DNA of 64,000 bases, from positions 178,631 through 242,630 of the forward strand of contig JAAEPF010000051.1 of NCBI GenBank assembly GCA_024222295.1, in the 5' to 3' direction. The position numbers and the translations under genes were made by a program. Of this stretch, positions 43,285-52,408 are shown in pieces (position 1 is the first letter of the stretch; each line of letters opens with the position of its first letter). The notes under the pieces were generated by a model. It saw only the letters and a program-made list of their open reading frames with translations. It made no database searches and was not told the origin of the DNA. This DNA comes from Actinomycetes bacterium. Lineage in GTDB: Bacteria; Actinomycetota; Acidimicrobiia; Acidimicrobiales; Microtrichaceae.

Positions 43285-43702
43285 GCCGGACACAGGCAAC
43301 CTGGACGATACCGAAGAGGACCTCGGCACCGGCGAGGCCGCAGCGCAACCGGACGCGGGTGGTTCGACCACCAGCACCAGGCGGGCCGACAAGGTGCCGG
43401 TGCGGATGCTGAGCGACCGGATACTCGTGCAGTCCGAGGGCGGGTCGGGTGAGCGACGCACCAACAGCGGCATCCTGATCCCGGCAACGGCGCAGCTGGC
43501 CAGGCGGCTGGCATGGGCCGAGGTGCGAGCGGTGGGGCCCAACGTGCGTGCGGTGGAGGATGGCGACCACGTGCTGTACAACCCCGAAGAGGTCTACGAG
43601 GTCGAGGTGCGTGGTGACACCTACATCATCCTGCGCGAGCGCGACCTCCACGCGGTGGCCTCCGACCGCCTCGGCGAGCAGCACACCGGCCTCTACCTCT
43701 GA
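43274..43702 (+). CDS. GroES-like (Cpn10 family) protein with acidic N-terminal extension
   Basis: The protein has 142 residues. Residues 45-142 match the Cpn10 barrel: [28 protein letters not shown] (in the region of the GroEL-binding mobile loop), [26 protein letters not shown] and the closing strand [13 protein letters not shown]. The first 45 residues are acidic and low-complexity, absent from ordinary GroES. No groEL is adjacent. It overlaps the nitrilase gene by 11 bp. It is more likely an accessory paralogue than the housekeeping co-chaperonin. Confidence 0.78.
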   Translation: MTTEPDTGNLDDTEEDLGTGEAAAQPDAGGSTTSTRRADKVPVRMLSDRILVQSEGGSGERRTNSGILIPATAQLARRLAWAEVRAVGPNVRAVEDGDHVLYNPEEVYEVEVRGDTYIILRERDLHAVASDRLGEQHTGLYL

Positions 43703-43756
43703 CACGCGCACGAGGCTGGCGCGTATCGGAGTGGGCTCCGCAGGGGTGGGCGCACC

Positions 43757-43762
43757 TACGAT
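43757..43762 (+). promoter_or_regulatory. -10 element of hisI
   Basis: TACGAT, 7 nt before the ATG at 43770; leaderless. It would also drive trpE, which starts 4 bp after hisI. Confidence 0.55.
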
Positions 43763-43769
43763 TGGGGCC

Positions 43770-44162
43770 ATGGCCCCCACAGCTACGCCGATTCCCCTGC
43801 GTGAGGACGACCTCGCGAAGGTGAAGTACAACGACGACGGACTCGTGGCTGCGATCGTGCAGGACGTCGACACCCGCGCGGTGCTGATGATGGCCTGGAT
43901 GAATGCCGAGAGCCTGCAGATGAGCCTGGAGCAGGGCCGCACCGTGTTCTGGTCCCGCAGCCGCAACGAGCTGTGGCGCAAGGGTGACACGTCGGGTGAC
44001 CGCCAGTTCATCCGCTCGGCCCACTACGACTGCGACGGCGACACGTTGCTGTTCCTGGTGGAGCAGGAAGGCAGGGGAGCTTGTCACACCGGGTCCTATA
44101 CCTGCTTCTACCGGGCATTCGGCACCGACGACGAGACGACGTCATCGCCCGGACCCACCTGA
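43770..44162 (+). CDS. hisI: Phosphoribosyl-AMP cyclohydrolase
   Basis: HisI opens the purine ring of PR-AMP in a zinc-dependent step. The protein has 130 residues, the cyclohydrolase domain only, with no HisE fusion. [18 protein letters not shown] and [22 protein letters not shown] contain the conserved metal Asp and Cys residues. It is detached from the main his operon and instead sits directly before trpE, an arrangement also seen in other Actinobacteria. Confidence 0.94.
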   Translation: MAPTATPIPLREDDLAKVKYNDDGLVAAIVQDVDTRAVLMMAWMNAESLQMSLEQGRTVFWSRSRNELWRKGDTSGDRQFIRSAHYDCDGDTLLFLVEQEGRGACHTGSYTCFYRAFGTDDETTSSPGPT

Positions 44163-44166
44163 GCAC

Positions 44167-45774
44167 GTGAGTGATCACGGGGCGGTGTTCCCCGACCGCG
44201 AGACCTTTGCCCACTTGGCGCGAGGACACCGCGTGGTGCCCGTCATGCGGGTGCTGCTCGCGGACCTCACGAGTCCGGTGGCGGCATTCCTGCGTCTGTG
44301 CGGCACCGACGACGACGCCAGGGCGGGCTTCCTGCTCGAATCGGTTGACCACCGCGGACGCTGGAGTCGCTGGTCATTCATCGGCCGCGACCCGCGTGCG
44401 CGGATCGTGGCGCGCAACGGTGTGGTCGAGTTGAGCGGCGAGCATCCCGATGGGCTGCCAGTGGACGCGGGGGTGCTGGCAACCCTCGAGGCGCTACTCG
44501 AGCACTACCGGGCGCCGGAGGCGAAGGACTTCGGCGAGGGCGTCGAGCTGCCTCCGCTTCACAGCGGGGTTGTCGGCTACCTCGGCTACGACGTGGTGCG
44601 CGAGGTCGAGCGGCTGCCCGACGTGCCGACCGATGACCGCGGCTGGCCGGACGCCATCCTTTCCATCATCGGTGAGGTGGCTGCATATGACCACTACAAC
44701 CAGCGGGTCACGCTCGTGGCCAACGCCTTCGTCGACGAGGGGGCCGGCGACGATGAGCTGGATGCCGCCTGGCACGATGCAGTTGCGCGGCTCGACCAGA
44801 TGGCGCTCGACGGCGCGAGCACGATCGAGGAGCCGTTGGTCGAACCACCCACGGGAAGCGACCTGCCGGAGGTGGCTTCGTCGATGACGGGTGGCGCCTA
44901 CCAGCGGGCGGTCGAGGTGGCACGCGAGCACATCCTCGCCGGAGACATCTTCCAGGGTGTGCTCGCGCAGCGCTTCGACTTCGACCTGTCAGCCGACCCG
45001 TTCGACGTCTACCGGGTACTGCGCCAGATCAATCCGTCGCCGTACATGTACTTCGTTCGCGAGCCCGAGCTGACCCTTGTCGGCTGCTCCCCGGAGCCGA
45101 TGGTGCAGCTGATGGGTGACAAGGTGATCTCGCGTCCGATCGCGGGCACCAGGTTCCGCGGGGAGACCGAGGAGCACGACCGTCGGCTCGCAGCCGAACT
45201 CACAGAGCATCCCAAGGAACGCGCCGAGCACATCATGCTCGTGGACCTTGCACGCAACGACGTGGGCCGTGTCGTCGACTTCGGCACGTGCGAGGTGGAT
45301 GAACTGATGATGCTGGAGCGTTACAGCCATGTGATGCACATGACCTCCCAGGTTTCCGGCCGCCTGAGGGCCGACCGCTCTGCGATAGACGTGCTGCGCG
45401 CAACCCTGCCTGCCGGGACGGTGTCGGGGGCACCGAAGGTGCGCGCCATGGAGATCATCGATGACCTGGAGCCGACCAAGCGCGGCCCCTACGCGGGAGT
45501 CGTCGGCTACCTCGACTTCTCCGGGAACATCGATACTGCGCTCGCCATACGCACGATGGTCATCGACCCGCCGGGTGCCGACGGAACCCGTCGCGGGTCG
45601 GTGCAGGCCGGCGCTGGCGTCGTGGCCGACTCCGATCCCGACGACGAGGAACTGGAGACCCGCAACAAGGCCAGGGCGCTTCTGGTCGCCGTTCCGGCCG
45701 CTGAGCGCATGACGGCCCAGCGCCGCGACGCGGCACCGGGTGCGGACCCCAAAGGGGACAGCCATGTCGAATGA
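44167..45774 (+). CDS. trpE: Anthranilate synthase component I
   Basis: TrpE makes anthranilate from chorismate with ammonia supplied by TrpG, which is not in this window. The protein has 535 residues. FLLESVDH is the LLES-type tryptophan feedback site, and GVVGYLGYDVVREVE continues the regulatory domain. The chorismate domain has NPSPYMYF, CSPEPMVQ, PIAGTRFRG, HIMLVDLARNDVGRV, GTVSGAPKVRAMEII and KRGPYAGVVGYLDFSGN. It is four bases from hisI and its last codons overlap the ygfZ-like gene start. Confidence 0.95.
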   Translation: MSDHGAVFPDRETFAHLARGHRVVPVMRVLLADLTSPVAAFLRLCGTDDDARAGFLLESVDHRGRWSRWSFIGRDPRARIVARNGVVELSGEHPDGLPVDAGVLATLEALLEHYRAPEAKDFGEGVELPPLHSGVVGYLGYDVVREVERLPDVPTDDRGWPDAILSIIGEVAAYDHYNQRVTLVANAFVDEGAGDDELDAAWHDAVARLDQMALDGASTIEEPLVEPPTGSDLPEVASSMTGGAYQRAVEVAREHILAGDIFQGVLAQRFDFDLSADPFDVYRVLRQINPSPYMYFVREPELTLVGCSPEPMVQLMGDKVISRPIAGTRFRGETEEHDRRLAAELTEHPKERAEHIMLVDLARNDVGRVVDFGTCEVDELMMLERYSHVMHMTSQVSGRLRADRSAIDVLRATLPAGTVSGAPKVRAMEIIDDLEPTKRGPYAGVVGYLDFSGNIDTALAIRTMVIDPPGADGTRRGSVQAGAGVVADSDPDDEELETRNKARALLVAVPAAERMTAQRRDAAPGADPKGDSHVE

Positions 45775-46624
45775 AGTCAGTCCGGCACCAGCGGTCGGTG
45801 CAGTCGTGGCCGCCGAGTGGAACCGTGACGTGCTGAGCGTCACGGGGCCCGACTCCATATCGTTCCTGCAGGGCCAGCTGTCGGCTGACGTGGAGGCGCT
45901 GGAGGTCGGTAGTTCCACCCTGTCGCTGCTCCTTGATCCGGGCGGCAAGATGGTGGCGGTGCTGCGTCTGTGGCGCACCGATGAACGCATCGTGTTCATC
46001 GACACTGACGCAGGCTCCGGCGCACAGGTGCAGGACCGCCTGAGCCGCTTCCTGCTGCGCACAGATGCCGAGATCACCGCCCATGGCTGGCAGTGCGTGG
46101 CGGTGCGCGGGGAATCCAGCGCCTCGGTGGATGTCTCCCAGACCTCAGCGGTGCTGGTGGGCCCGTGCGTGTGGCCCGGAACCGAGGGACTGGACCTCCT
46201 CGGGCCATCGGTCTCGCCGCCTGCGTCTGCCGAGCCTGCGCCCGAGGGGCTGCTCGAGGCCCTGCGTATCCGCTCCGGGTGGCCAACCGCCGCGGCGGAG
46301 GTGACCGACGATGTGATCCCCGCCGAGATCGGTTCCTGGCTCATCGGGGCTGCAGTGAGCTTCACCAAGGGTTGCTACGTAGGCCAGGAGCTCACGGCTC
46401 GCATCGACAGCCGGGGCGGAAACACGCCGCGCAACCTGCGCCGATTCGAGGTCGCGCAACCAGCGCGCGCGGGTGACGCCGTGCTGGAGTCAGGCGGTGG
46501 CGACGGCGAGCCCGTGGGCACCCTCACCAGTGCGGTGCGCGACCCACGCACCGACACGACGGTCGCCCTCGGCTACGTGAAGCGGGGAGCGTCTGAGAGC
46601 CGGCTCGAGGTCCGCCCGAGCTGA
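45764..46624 (+). CDS. ygfZ: YgfZ/GcvT-like folate-binding protein
   Basis: The protein has 286 residues. The diagnostic KGCYVGQE motif is present as FTKGCYVGQELTARI, and the first lines VTGPDSISFLQGQLSADVEAL match the family. YgfZ-type proteins bind tetrahydrofolate and help assemble or repair Fe-S enzymes. AAAGGGGA (45751-45758) is a good ribosome binding site for the ATG at 45764, which lies within the end of trpE. It closes the hisI-trpE-ygfZ unit. Confidence 0.88.
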   Translation: MSNEVSPAPAVGAVVAAEWNRDVLSVTGPDSISFLQGQLSADVEALEVGSSTLSLLLDPGGKMVAVLRLWRTDERIVFIDTDAGSGAQVQDRLSRFLLRTDAEITAHGWQCVAVRGESSASVDVSQTSAVLVGPCVWPGTEGLDLLGPSVSPPASAEPAPEGLLEALRIRSGWPTAAAEVTDDVIPAEIGSWLIGAAVSFTKGCYVGQELTARIDSRGGNTPRNLRRFEVAQPARAGDAVLESGGGDGEPVGTLTSAVRDPRTDTTVALGYVKRGASESRLEVRPS

Positions 46625-46737
46625 GCAAGCCGCGGCCGGCTTCAGCAGTCGCAGATCGGGCTGTTTCGGGCTGGTCATAGCCCCCCCGGGCCAGTGGTGT
46701 TGCCGGCGGCTTCGACCACCGGCACGGGTGGGGATCG

Positions 46738-46743
46738 TATCGT
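46738..46743 (+). promoter_or_regulatory. -10 element of xylA
   Basis: TATCGT, 7 nt before the ATG at 46751; leaderless. Confidence 0.55.
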
Positions 46744-46750
46744 GGCGGCG

Positions 46751-48082
46751 ATGGAGCCGTTCTTTGCCGACGTCACCCGACCGATCCGCTTCGAGGGACC
46801 GGACACCGACAACCCGCTGGCCTTCCGGTGGTACGACGCGCAGCGGGTGGTGGGTGGCGCCACCATGGCGGAGCAGCTCCGGTTCGCAGTCGCCTACTGG
46901 CACAGCTTCGCGGCCGACGGCGCCGACATGTTCGGCAGCGGCACCTGGGACCGGCCGTGGTTCGCGGACTCCGAGGTCGACCCGATGGGAGCGGCACGCG
47001 ACAAGATGGCCGCGGCGTTCGAGTTCGTCGAGAAGCTGGGCGCACCCTTCATCTGCTTTCACGACCGCGACATCGCCCCGGAAGGAACCACGTTCGCCGA
47101 ATCGTGTGCCCGCCTCGACGAGATGGCTGACGAGATGGCCAATCACCTGCAGCGCACCGGCGTGAAGGTGCTGTGGGGCACAGCCAACTTGTTCTCACAC
47201 CCCCGATACCAGGCCGGCGCCGCGACCAATCCCGATCCGGAGGTGTTCGCACACGCCGCGGCGCAGGTGGCGCACTGCCTGGATGTCACCAAGGCGCTGG
47301 GCGGACGGAACTACGTGCTGTGGGGCGGGCGCGAGGGCTACGACACGCTGCTCAACACCGACATGGGCCGCGAGCTGGACCAGCTCGCCCGCTTCCTGTC
47401 CATGGCGGTGGAACACAAGCACGCAATCGGGTTCAGCGGCCCGCTGCTGATCGAGCCGAAGCCGTTCGAGCCGATGAAGCACCAGTACGACCATGACGCG
47501 GCGGCGGTGGTCGGGTTTCTCGATCGCCACGGGCTCACCGACGATGTGAAGCTCAACATCGAGGTCAACCACGCCACCCTGGCGGGTTTCGACGTGGCCC
47601 ACGAGGTGGCTGTTGCCAGCGCCCTCGGTGTATTTGGCTCGATCGACGCCAACTCGGGCGACGACCGGCTCGGCTGGGACGTCGACCGGTTCCCGGTGTC
47701 GCTGGAACAGATGTCGCTGCTGATGCTCGAGGTGTTGCGTGCAGGGGGTTTCACCAGTGGCGGACTCAACTTCGACGCGAAGCTGCGCCGTCAGTCGACC
47801 GACCGGACAGACCTGTTCCATGCCCACATCGGTGCGATGGACCTGATGGCCCATGCGCTGCTGGTCGCCCACGCGTTGCTCGAGTCAGATGAGCTCGCCG
47901 AGGCCCGCGACGGCCGCTACTCCGATTGGGACGGTGAGCTCGGCACGGCCATCCGCAGCGGTGCCATGACACTGGCCGACATGCACTCACGGGCTATGGG
48001 CACGGCGGCGCCGACGCGCCGTTCGGGTCGCCAGGAGGCGGTGGAGAACCTGGTGGCACGTGTCGTCGACCAGGTCCGCTGA
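46751..48082 (+). CDS. xylA: Xylose isomerase, class II
   Basis: XylA converts xylose to xylulose. The protein has 443 residues, the long class II form. NPLAFRWYD, YWHSFAADGADMFG, FHDRDIAPEG (catalytic His), VLWGTANLFSHPRYQAGAAT, WGGREGYDTLLNTD, LLIEPKPFEPMKHQYD, NIEVNHATLAG and GGLNFDAKLRRQSTD follow the E. coli-type enzyme closely. Streptomyces and Actinoplanes isomerases are the shorter class I, so this class is unusual for the phylum. The gene is directly followed by xylB. No xylose regulator or transporter is adjacent. Confidence 0.95.
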   Translation: MEPFFADVTRPIRFEGPDTDNPLAFRWYDAQRVVGGATMAEQLRFAVAYWHSFAADGADMFGSGTWDRPWFADSEVDPMGAARDKMAAAFEFVEKLGAPFICFHDRDIAPEGTTFAESCARLDEMADEMANHLQRTGVKVLWGTANLFSHPRYQAGAATNPDPEVFAHAAAQVAHCLDVTKALGGRNYVLWGGREGYDTLLNTDMGRELDQLARFLSMAVEHKHAIGFSGPLLIEPKPFEPMKHQYDHDAAAVVGFLDRHGLTDDVKLNIEVNHATLAGFDVAHEVAVASALGVFGSIDANSGDDRLGWDVDRFPVSLEQMSLLMLEVLRAGGFTSGGLNFDAKLRRQSTDRTDLFHAHIGAMDLMAHALLVAHALLESDELAEARDGRYSDWDGELGTAIRSGAMTLADMHSRAMGTAAPTRRSGRQEAVENLVARVVDQVR

Positions 48083-48088
48083 CAGCTG

Positions 48089-49546
48089 ATGGGGCCGCCT
48101 CTGGTCATCGGGGTCGACTCGTCGACGCAGTCGACGAAGGCCGAAGCGCGCGAGCTCGGGTCCGGCGAGCGTGTCGGGACCGGCCGCTGCGAGCACCCGG
48201 CCACCTCGCCTCCGCGCTCGGAGCAGGATCCGCAGGCCTGGTGGGACGCGCTGGTGCAGGCGGTCGGCCAGCTGGGCGAACTCCGCGGTGACGTGGTGGC
48301 GATCAGCATCGGTGGCCAGCAGCACGGCCTCGTCGTGTGCGCAGGCGACGGCACGCCACTGCGGCCCGCCAAACTCTGGAACGACACGGAGTCGGCCGCC
48401 GAGGCCGAGGCGATGGTGTCCAGACTCGGCGCAGAGCGTTGGGCGCAATTGTGCGGGTCCGTTCCAGTGTCGGCATTCACGGTCACGAAGCTCGCGTGGC
48501 TGGTGGACCACGAGCCCGGTTTGCTGGGCGCGGTGGGCGCGGTGTGCCTCCCACACGACTGGTTGACGTTGCGGTTGTGCGGGCGGTTGGTGACGGACCG
48601 GGGCGACGCGTCCGGGACCGGCTGGTTCGACCTGGCGGGCGACCGCCCGACACTGCGGCGCGAGTTGCTGGCCGAGGCAGTGAGAGCCGCGCCCGGTGAG
48701 CTCGGTGACCCGGCGCACTGGGCTCCGCTGATGCCCGCTGTCCTGGGCCCCGCCGAGCCTGCCGGCATGTTGACCGAGGGGGCGGCCGCGGCTCTGGGCC
48801 TCGGAAGCGACGTCGTCGTCGGGCCGGGCACCGGTGACAACATGGCTGCGGCGCTGGGGCTCGGACTGGCGGACGGCGATGTTGCGGTGTCACTCGGCAC
48901 CTCCGGGACGGTCTACTCGGTGGCATCGCACCCAACCCGCGACGCGAGCGGCGCGGTAGCGGGCTTCGCCGATGCGACCGGCAGGTTCCTTCCACTGGTG
49001 TGCACGCTCAACGCCACGAAGGTGACCGACACCGTGGCCTCCTGGCTGGGATTGTCGCCCGACGAGTTGGCTCGTCTCGCGCTGTCAGCCGATCCCCACG
49101 GGCCCGGCCGGCCGACCCTCGTGCCCTACTTCGACGGAGAGCGCACGCCCGATCTCCCGGACGCGACCGGCACGTTGGCCGGTCTGCGGAACGACACCAC
49201 CCGCGAGGACCTGGCCCTGGCCGCCCACGACGGCGTACTGGGTGGCCTGCTGGCGGGGCTCGATGCGCTGCACGCCGCGGGTGTCGATGTGGCCGGCAGG
49301 CTGTTCCTAGTGGGTGGGGGAGCGCACTCGGCTGCATACCGCCAGCGTCTGGCCGACCTGACGGGGCGTACCGTTCGCGTTCCCGATGCCGACGAGGCGG
49401 TGGCGACCGGTGCTGCGTTGCAGGCAGCGGTGGCGGTCGGGGAGTCCGGGACCGGCGACCCCGCACGCCCTGCTTCCGCTGACCTGTTCGCTGCTCGCCA
49501 GGGCGCATGGGGACTCGGCGCCGGCAGCGACGTGTCGCCGCGCTGA
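48089..49546 (+). CDS. xylB: Xylulokinase (FGGY family)
   Basis: XylB phosphorylates xylulose to xylulose 5-phosphate. The protein has 485 residues. GVDSSTQSTKAEA is the N-terminal phosphate loop, ISIGGQQHGLV and AKLWNDTES bind substrate, and the second domain shows GTGDNMAAALG (catalytic Asp) with SLGTSGTVYS and FLVGGGAHSAAYRQ (nucleotide site). It lies six bases after xylA. Together they channel xylose into the pentose phosphate pathway. Confidence 0.92.
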   Translation: MGPPLVIGVDSSTQSTKAEARELGSGERVGTGRCEHPATSPPRSEQDPQAWWDALVQAVGQLGELRGDVVAISIGGQQHGLVVCAGDGTPLRPAKLWNDTESAAEAEAMVSRLGAERWAQLCGSVPVSAFTVTKLAWLVDHEPGLLGAVGAVCLPHDWLTLRLCGRLVTDRGDASGTGWFDLAGDRPTLRRELLAEAVRAAPGELGDPAHWAPLMPAVLGPAEPAGMLTEGAAAALGLGSDVVVGPGTGDNMAAALGLGLADGDVAVSLGTSGTVYSVASHPTRDASGAVAGFADATGRFLPLVCTLNATKVTDTVASWLGLSPDELARLALSADPHGPGRPTLVPYFDGERTPDLPDATGTLAGLRNDTTREDLALAAHDGVLGGLLAGLDALHAAGVDVAGRLFLVGGGAHSAAYRQRLADLTGRTVRVPDADEAVATGAALQAAVAVGESGTGDPARPASADLFAARQGAWGLGAGSDVSPR

Positions 49547-49622
49547 CCTGCGTGCGTCGCCGCCGGTCACGGCGAGGCGGAATCGGATTTGCCGGCGTCG
49601 CGTGGTCTGGGAACCTGTACGT

Positions 49623-50408
49623 GTGGCGACCTACCTGGACCGCATCCTCGAACACCACCGCGAGCGGGCCGCGGCCGACAGCCGATCGACCGACGCCCTC
49701 GTGCAGCGGTGCTCGTCACTCGCCCCACCGAGGGGGTTCCGGGCGGCCCTGGCCGGCAGCACCCGGCTCGCCGTGATCGCGGAAGTCAAGCGGCGTTCGC
49801 CCAGCAAGGGCGACCTGTTCGCCGACCTCGACCCGGCTGAGCTGGCCCGCACCTATGAGTCCGCAGGCGCAGCGTGCATGTCGGTGCTCACGGATGGGCC
49901 GCATTTCGGCGGTTCGCCCGAAGACCTCGCCGCCGCCCGCCATGCCGTGGGCCTGCCCGTCATACGCAAGGACTTCACGGTCAGTGCCAACGACGTGGTC
50001 GACGCGCGACTCATGGGCGCCGACGCCGTACTGCTCATAGCGGCGGCGCTTGATGACCCGGAGCTGGCCGACTTCTCCGTGCTGGCGCGCGAACTCGGTC
50101 TCGGCGCCCTGTTCGAAGTGCACGATGAGGCCGAGCTCGAACGGGTCATGGTGCTGGCCGGAACCGACATGGTCGGGGTCAACCAGCGTGACCTGGTCAC
50201 CTTCGAGGTCGATACCCGGCGCGCGGTGCGGGTCGCCGCCGGGATTCCCGACACGGTCGTGAAGGTCGCGGAGTCAGGCGTGCGCGGCCGTCGCGACGCC
50301 GAGGAGCTGGCGGGCGCCGGCTACGACGCCGTGCTCGTGGGCGAGCACCTGGTCACAGCGGCCGAGCCGGCCGCGGCGGTCGCCGAGTTGGCCGTGCAGC
50401 GGCAGTAG
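49623..50408 (+). CDS. trpC: Indole-3-glycerol phosphate synthase
   Basis: TrpC closes the indole ring. The protein has 261 residues, TIM barrel. AVIAEVKRRSPSKGDL carries the catalytic Lys and substrate-binding Ser; VIRKDFTV, GLGALFEVHDEAEL, VGVNQRDL and AESGVRGRRDA are the remaining strand motifs. VNQRDL stands where most enzymes have INNRDL. The GTG start at 49623 gives the family N-terminus ATYLDRILEHHRERA. It heads trpC-F-B-A after xylB. Confidence 0.94.
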   Translation: MATYLDRILEHHRERAAADSRSTDALVQRCSSLAPPRGFRAALAGSTRLAVIAEVKRRSPSKGDLFADLDPAELARTYESAGAACMSVLTDGPHFGGSPEDLAAARHAVGLPVIRKDFTVSANDVVDARLMGADAVLLIAAALDDPELADFSVLARELGLGALFEVHDEAELERVMVLAGTDMVGVNQRDLVTFEVDTRRAVRVAAGIPDTVVKVAESGVRGRRDAEELAGAGYDAVLVGEHLVTAAEPAAAVAELAVQRQ

Positions 50409-50466
50409 ATTCGTGGATGGACCCGGCCGCCCTGCCCCTCGGTCGTACACGGGTCCTGGAGCAGCG

Positions 50467-51159
50467 ATGTTCATCAAGATCTGCGGGATCACCAACGAGG
50501 AAGACGCACTGATGGCAGTCGGCCTGGGCGCGGACGCCCTCGGGTTCGTGTTCGCGCCGAGCAAGCGTCAGGTCACGCCGGCCGCGGTGCGCGACATCGT
50601 CAAGCGCCTCCCGCCGGACGTACTCACCATCGGCGTGTTCCGTGACCAGGCCCCGGATGAGATCATTCGCACGGTGCTCGAGGCCGGCCTGTCCGGTGCC
50701 CAGTTGCACGGGCATGAGACCCCGGCCGACGCCCAGCAGGTCCGCCCGGCCTGCAAGGTGCTCTTCGTGGCACTCACCGCAGGCGACCCGGCCATGGAGC
50801 ACCTCGACGAGTTCGGTGCCGATGCCCTGCTGCTGGACGCGGAGGTTCCCGGAGCCGGGCACGTGTTCGACTGGACTCTCGCCGAGTCGATTCCCATAGG
50901 GCGTCGGGTGATTCTCGCCGGTGGCCTCGATCCGTCCAATGTCGCCGACGGAATCGCGACCGTGCGCCCCTGGGGAGTGGACGTTTCCACCGGTGTGCAG
51001 GTCACCGGAGACCCGTCACGGAAGGACCCCGTGAAGGTGCACGGCTTCATCAAGGCGGCTCGCGAGGCGGATCCGTCGGCCGCGCTGCAGAAAGCAGAGA
51101 CCGAAAGTGCCCGACCCGACGGCCGCCAGCCGTTCGACTGGGCCGAACAGGGCGACTGA
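50467..51159 (+). CDS. trpF: Phosphoribosylanthranilate isomerase
   Basis: TrpF catalyses the Amadori rearrangement before TrpC. The protein has 230 residues. [14 protein letters not shown] carries the catalytic Cys, [14 protein letters not shown] and QLHGHETP follow, and the last strand has [10 protein letters not shown] and GVDVSTGVQ with the catalytic Asp. Actinobacteria usually lack trpF and use PriA, so a dedicated trpF next to a separate hisA is notable. GGAG (50458-50461) precedes the ATG by five bases. A basic/polar tail of about 25 residues is extra. Confidence 0.92.
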   Translation: MFIKICGITNEEDALMAVGLGADALGFVFAPSKRQVTPAAVRDIVKRLPPDVLTIGVFRDQAPDEIIRTVLEAGLSGAQLHGHETPADAQQVRPACKVLFVALTAGDPAMEHLDEFGADALLLDAEVPGAGHVFDWTLAESIPIGRRVILAGGLDPSNVADGIATVRPWGVDVSTGVQVTGDPSRKDPVKVHGFIKAAREADPSAALQKAETESARPDGRQPFDWAEQGD

Positions 51160-51199
51160 AGCCACCGAAACCCGCTGCGGAGCCGCCCCTGCGCAGCGC

Positions 51200-51205
51200 T
51201 ACGGT
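51200..51205 (+). promoter_or_regulatory. -10 element of trpB
   Basis: TACGGT, 6 nt before the GTG at 51212; leaderless. It suggests trpBA can be transcribed apart from trpCF. Confidence 0.5.
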
Positions 51206-51211
51206 TGCGCC

Positions 51212-52408
51212 GTGGCGCTGCCAGAGCACTCCGACGATCCGGCCGTGATGGGTGAGCCGGACCCAACCGGCCGGTTTGGCCGGTTCGGTGGCCGGTTCGT
51301 CCCCGAGACCCTCATGCCTGCGCTGATGGAACTCGAACAGGCGTTTCGTGATGCCTGGGCCGACGGGCCCTTCCGCAGTGAGCTCGACAAGCTGCTGTGC
51401 GACTACGCAGGTCGGCCGAGCGCACTCACGGAGTGCCATCGCCTGTCCGCCGAACTCGGCGTCCGGGTATTGCTCAAGCGCGAGGACCTCAACCACACCG
51501 GCTCGCACAAGATCAACAACGTGCTCGGCCAGGCCCTGCTGGCGAAGCGGATGGGCAAGGCCCGGCTCGTGGCGGAGACCGGAGCCGGCCAGCACGGCGT
51601 GGCCACGGCCACGGCGGCGGCGCTGTTGGGCCAGGAGTGCGTCGTGTACATGGGTGAGGTCGACATGGCCCGCCAGGAGCTCAACGTGTTCCGCATGCGC
51701 CTGCTCGGCGCCGAGGTCGTGCCGGCCACCAGTGGCAGCCGAACCCTGAAGGACGCCGTCAACGACGCCATGCGCGACTGGGTGGCAACCGTGGAGCGGT
51801 CCCACTACTGCCTGGGTTCGGTGATGGGGCCACATCCGTATCCCTGGATGGTGCGCGAGTTCCACCGGGTGACCGGCACCGAGGCGCGCCGCCAGATGCT
51901 GGATGCCACCGGATCGCTACCCGATGTCGTGGTGGCCTGTGTCGGTGGTGGCTCGAATGCCGCGGGCATCTTCTCGGGATTCTCGGAGTCACGCGATGTG
52001 GACCTGGTGGGTGTCGAGCCGGCGGGTGGGGCGGCAGTGGGCCACGGGATACCCGGAATCGTGCACGGGATGATGAGCTACCTGATGCAGGACGAGTTCG
52101 GCCAGGTGGAAGAGGCCGAGTCGATCTCCGCCGGTCTCGACTATCCCGGCGTGGGCCCGGAGCACAGTCACCTGGCCGATTCGGGTCGTGCCCGCTATGA
52201 GGCGGTTGCCGACGACGAGGTGGTGGAGGCGTTCGTGCTGCTCAGCCGCACCGAGGGAATCATCCCGGCGCTGGAGTCGGCGCATGCACTCGCGTGGGTG
52301 TCACGCGAACGAGCTGCGCTGGCGGGCAAGACGGTGCTTGTGAACCTGTCCGGCAGGGGAGACAAGGACGTCGCCCAGATGATGGACGTGCTGGCGGACC
52401 GGCTTTGA
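51212..52408 (+). CDS. trpB: Tryptophan synthase beta subunit
   Basis: TrpB joins indole and serine on PLP. The protein has 398 residues. [16 protein letters not shown] is the N-terminal signature, [15 protein letters not shown] carries the PLP Lys100, [16 protein letters not shown] and [12 protein letters not shown] bind substrate and phosphate, and GRGDKD closes the site. It is the TrpB1 type, meant to pair with TrpA. Its stop overlaps the trpA TTG start. Confidence 0.96.
   Translation: MALPEHSDDPAVMGEPDPTGRFGRFGGRFVPETLMPALMELEQAFRDAWADGPFRSELDKLLCDYAGRPSALTECHRLSAELGVRVLLKREDLNHTGSHKINNVLGQALLAKRMGKARLVAETGAGQHGVATATAAALLGQECVVYMGEVDMARQELNVFRMRLLGAEVVPATSGSRTLKDAVNDAMRDWVATVERSHYCLGSVMGPHPYPWMVREFHRVTGTEARRQMLDATGSLPDVVVACVGGGSNAAGIFSGFSESRDVDLVGVEPAGGAAVGHGIPGIVHGMMSYLMQDEFGQVEEAESISAGLDYPGVGPEHSHLADSGRARYEAVADDEVVEAFVLLSRTEGIIPALESAHALAWVSRERAALAGKTVLVNLSGRGDKDVAQMMDVLADRL

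Noticed and set aside
46625..49546. xylAB considered as a mobile island
   Set aside because: No integrase, transposase, tRNA junction, direct repeats or composition shift at the edges; only the enzyme class hints at transfer.
49547..49622. Tryptophan leader peptide or T-box before trpC
   Set aside because: The gap is only 76 bp with no Trp codon pair, specifier structure or terminator/antiterminator pair that I can see.
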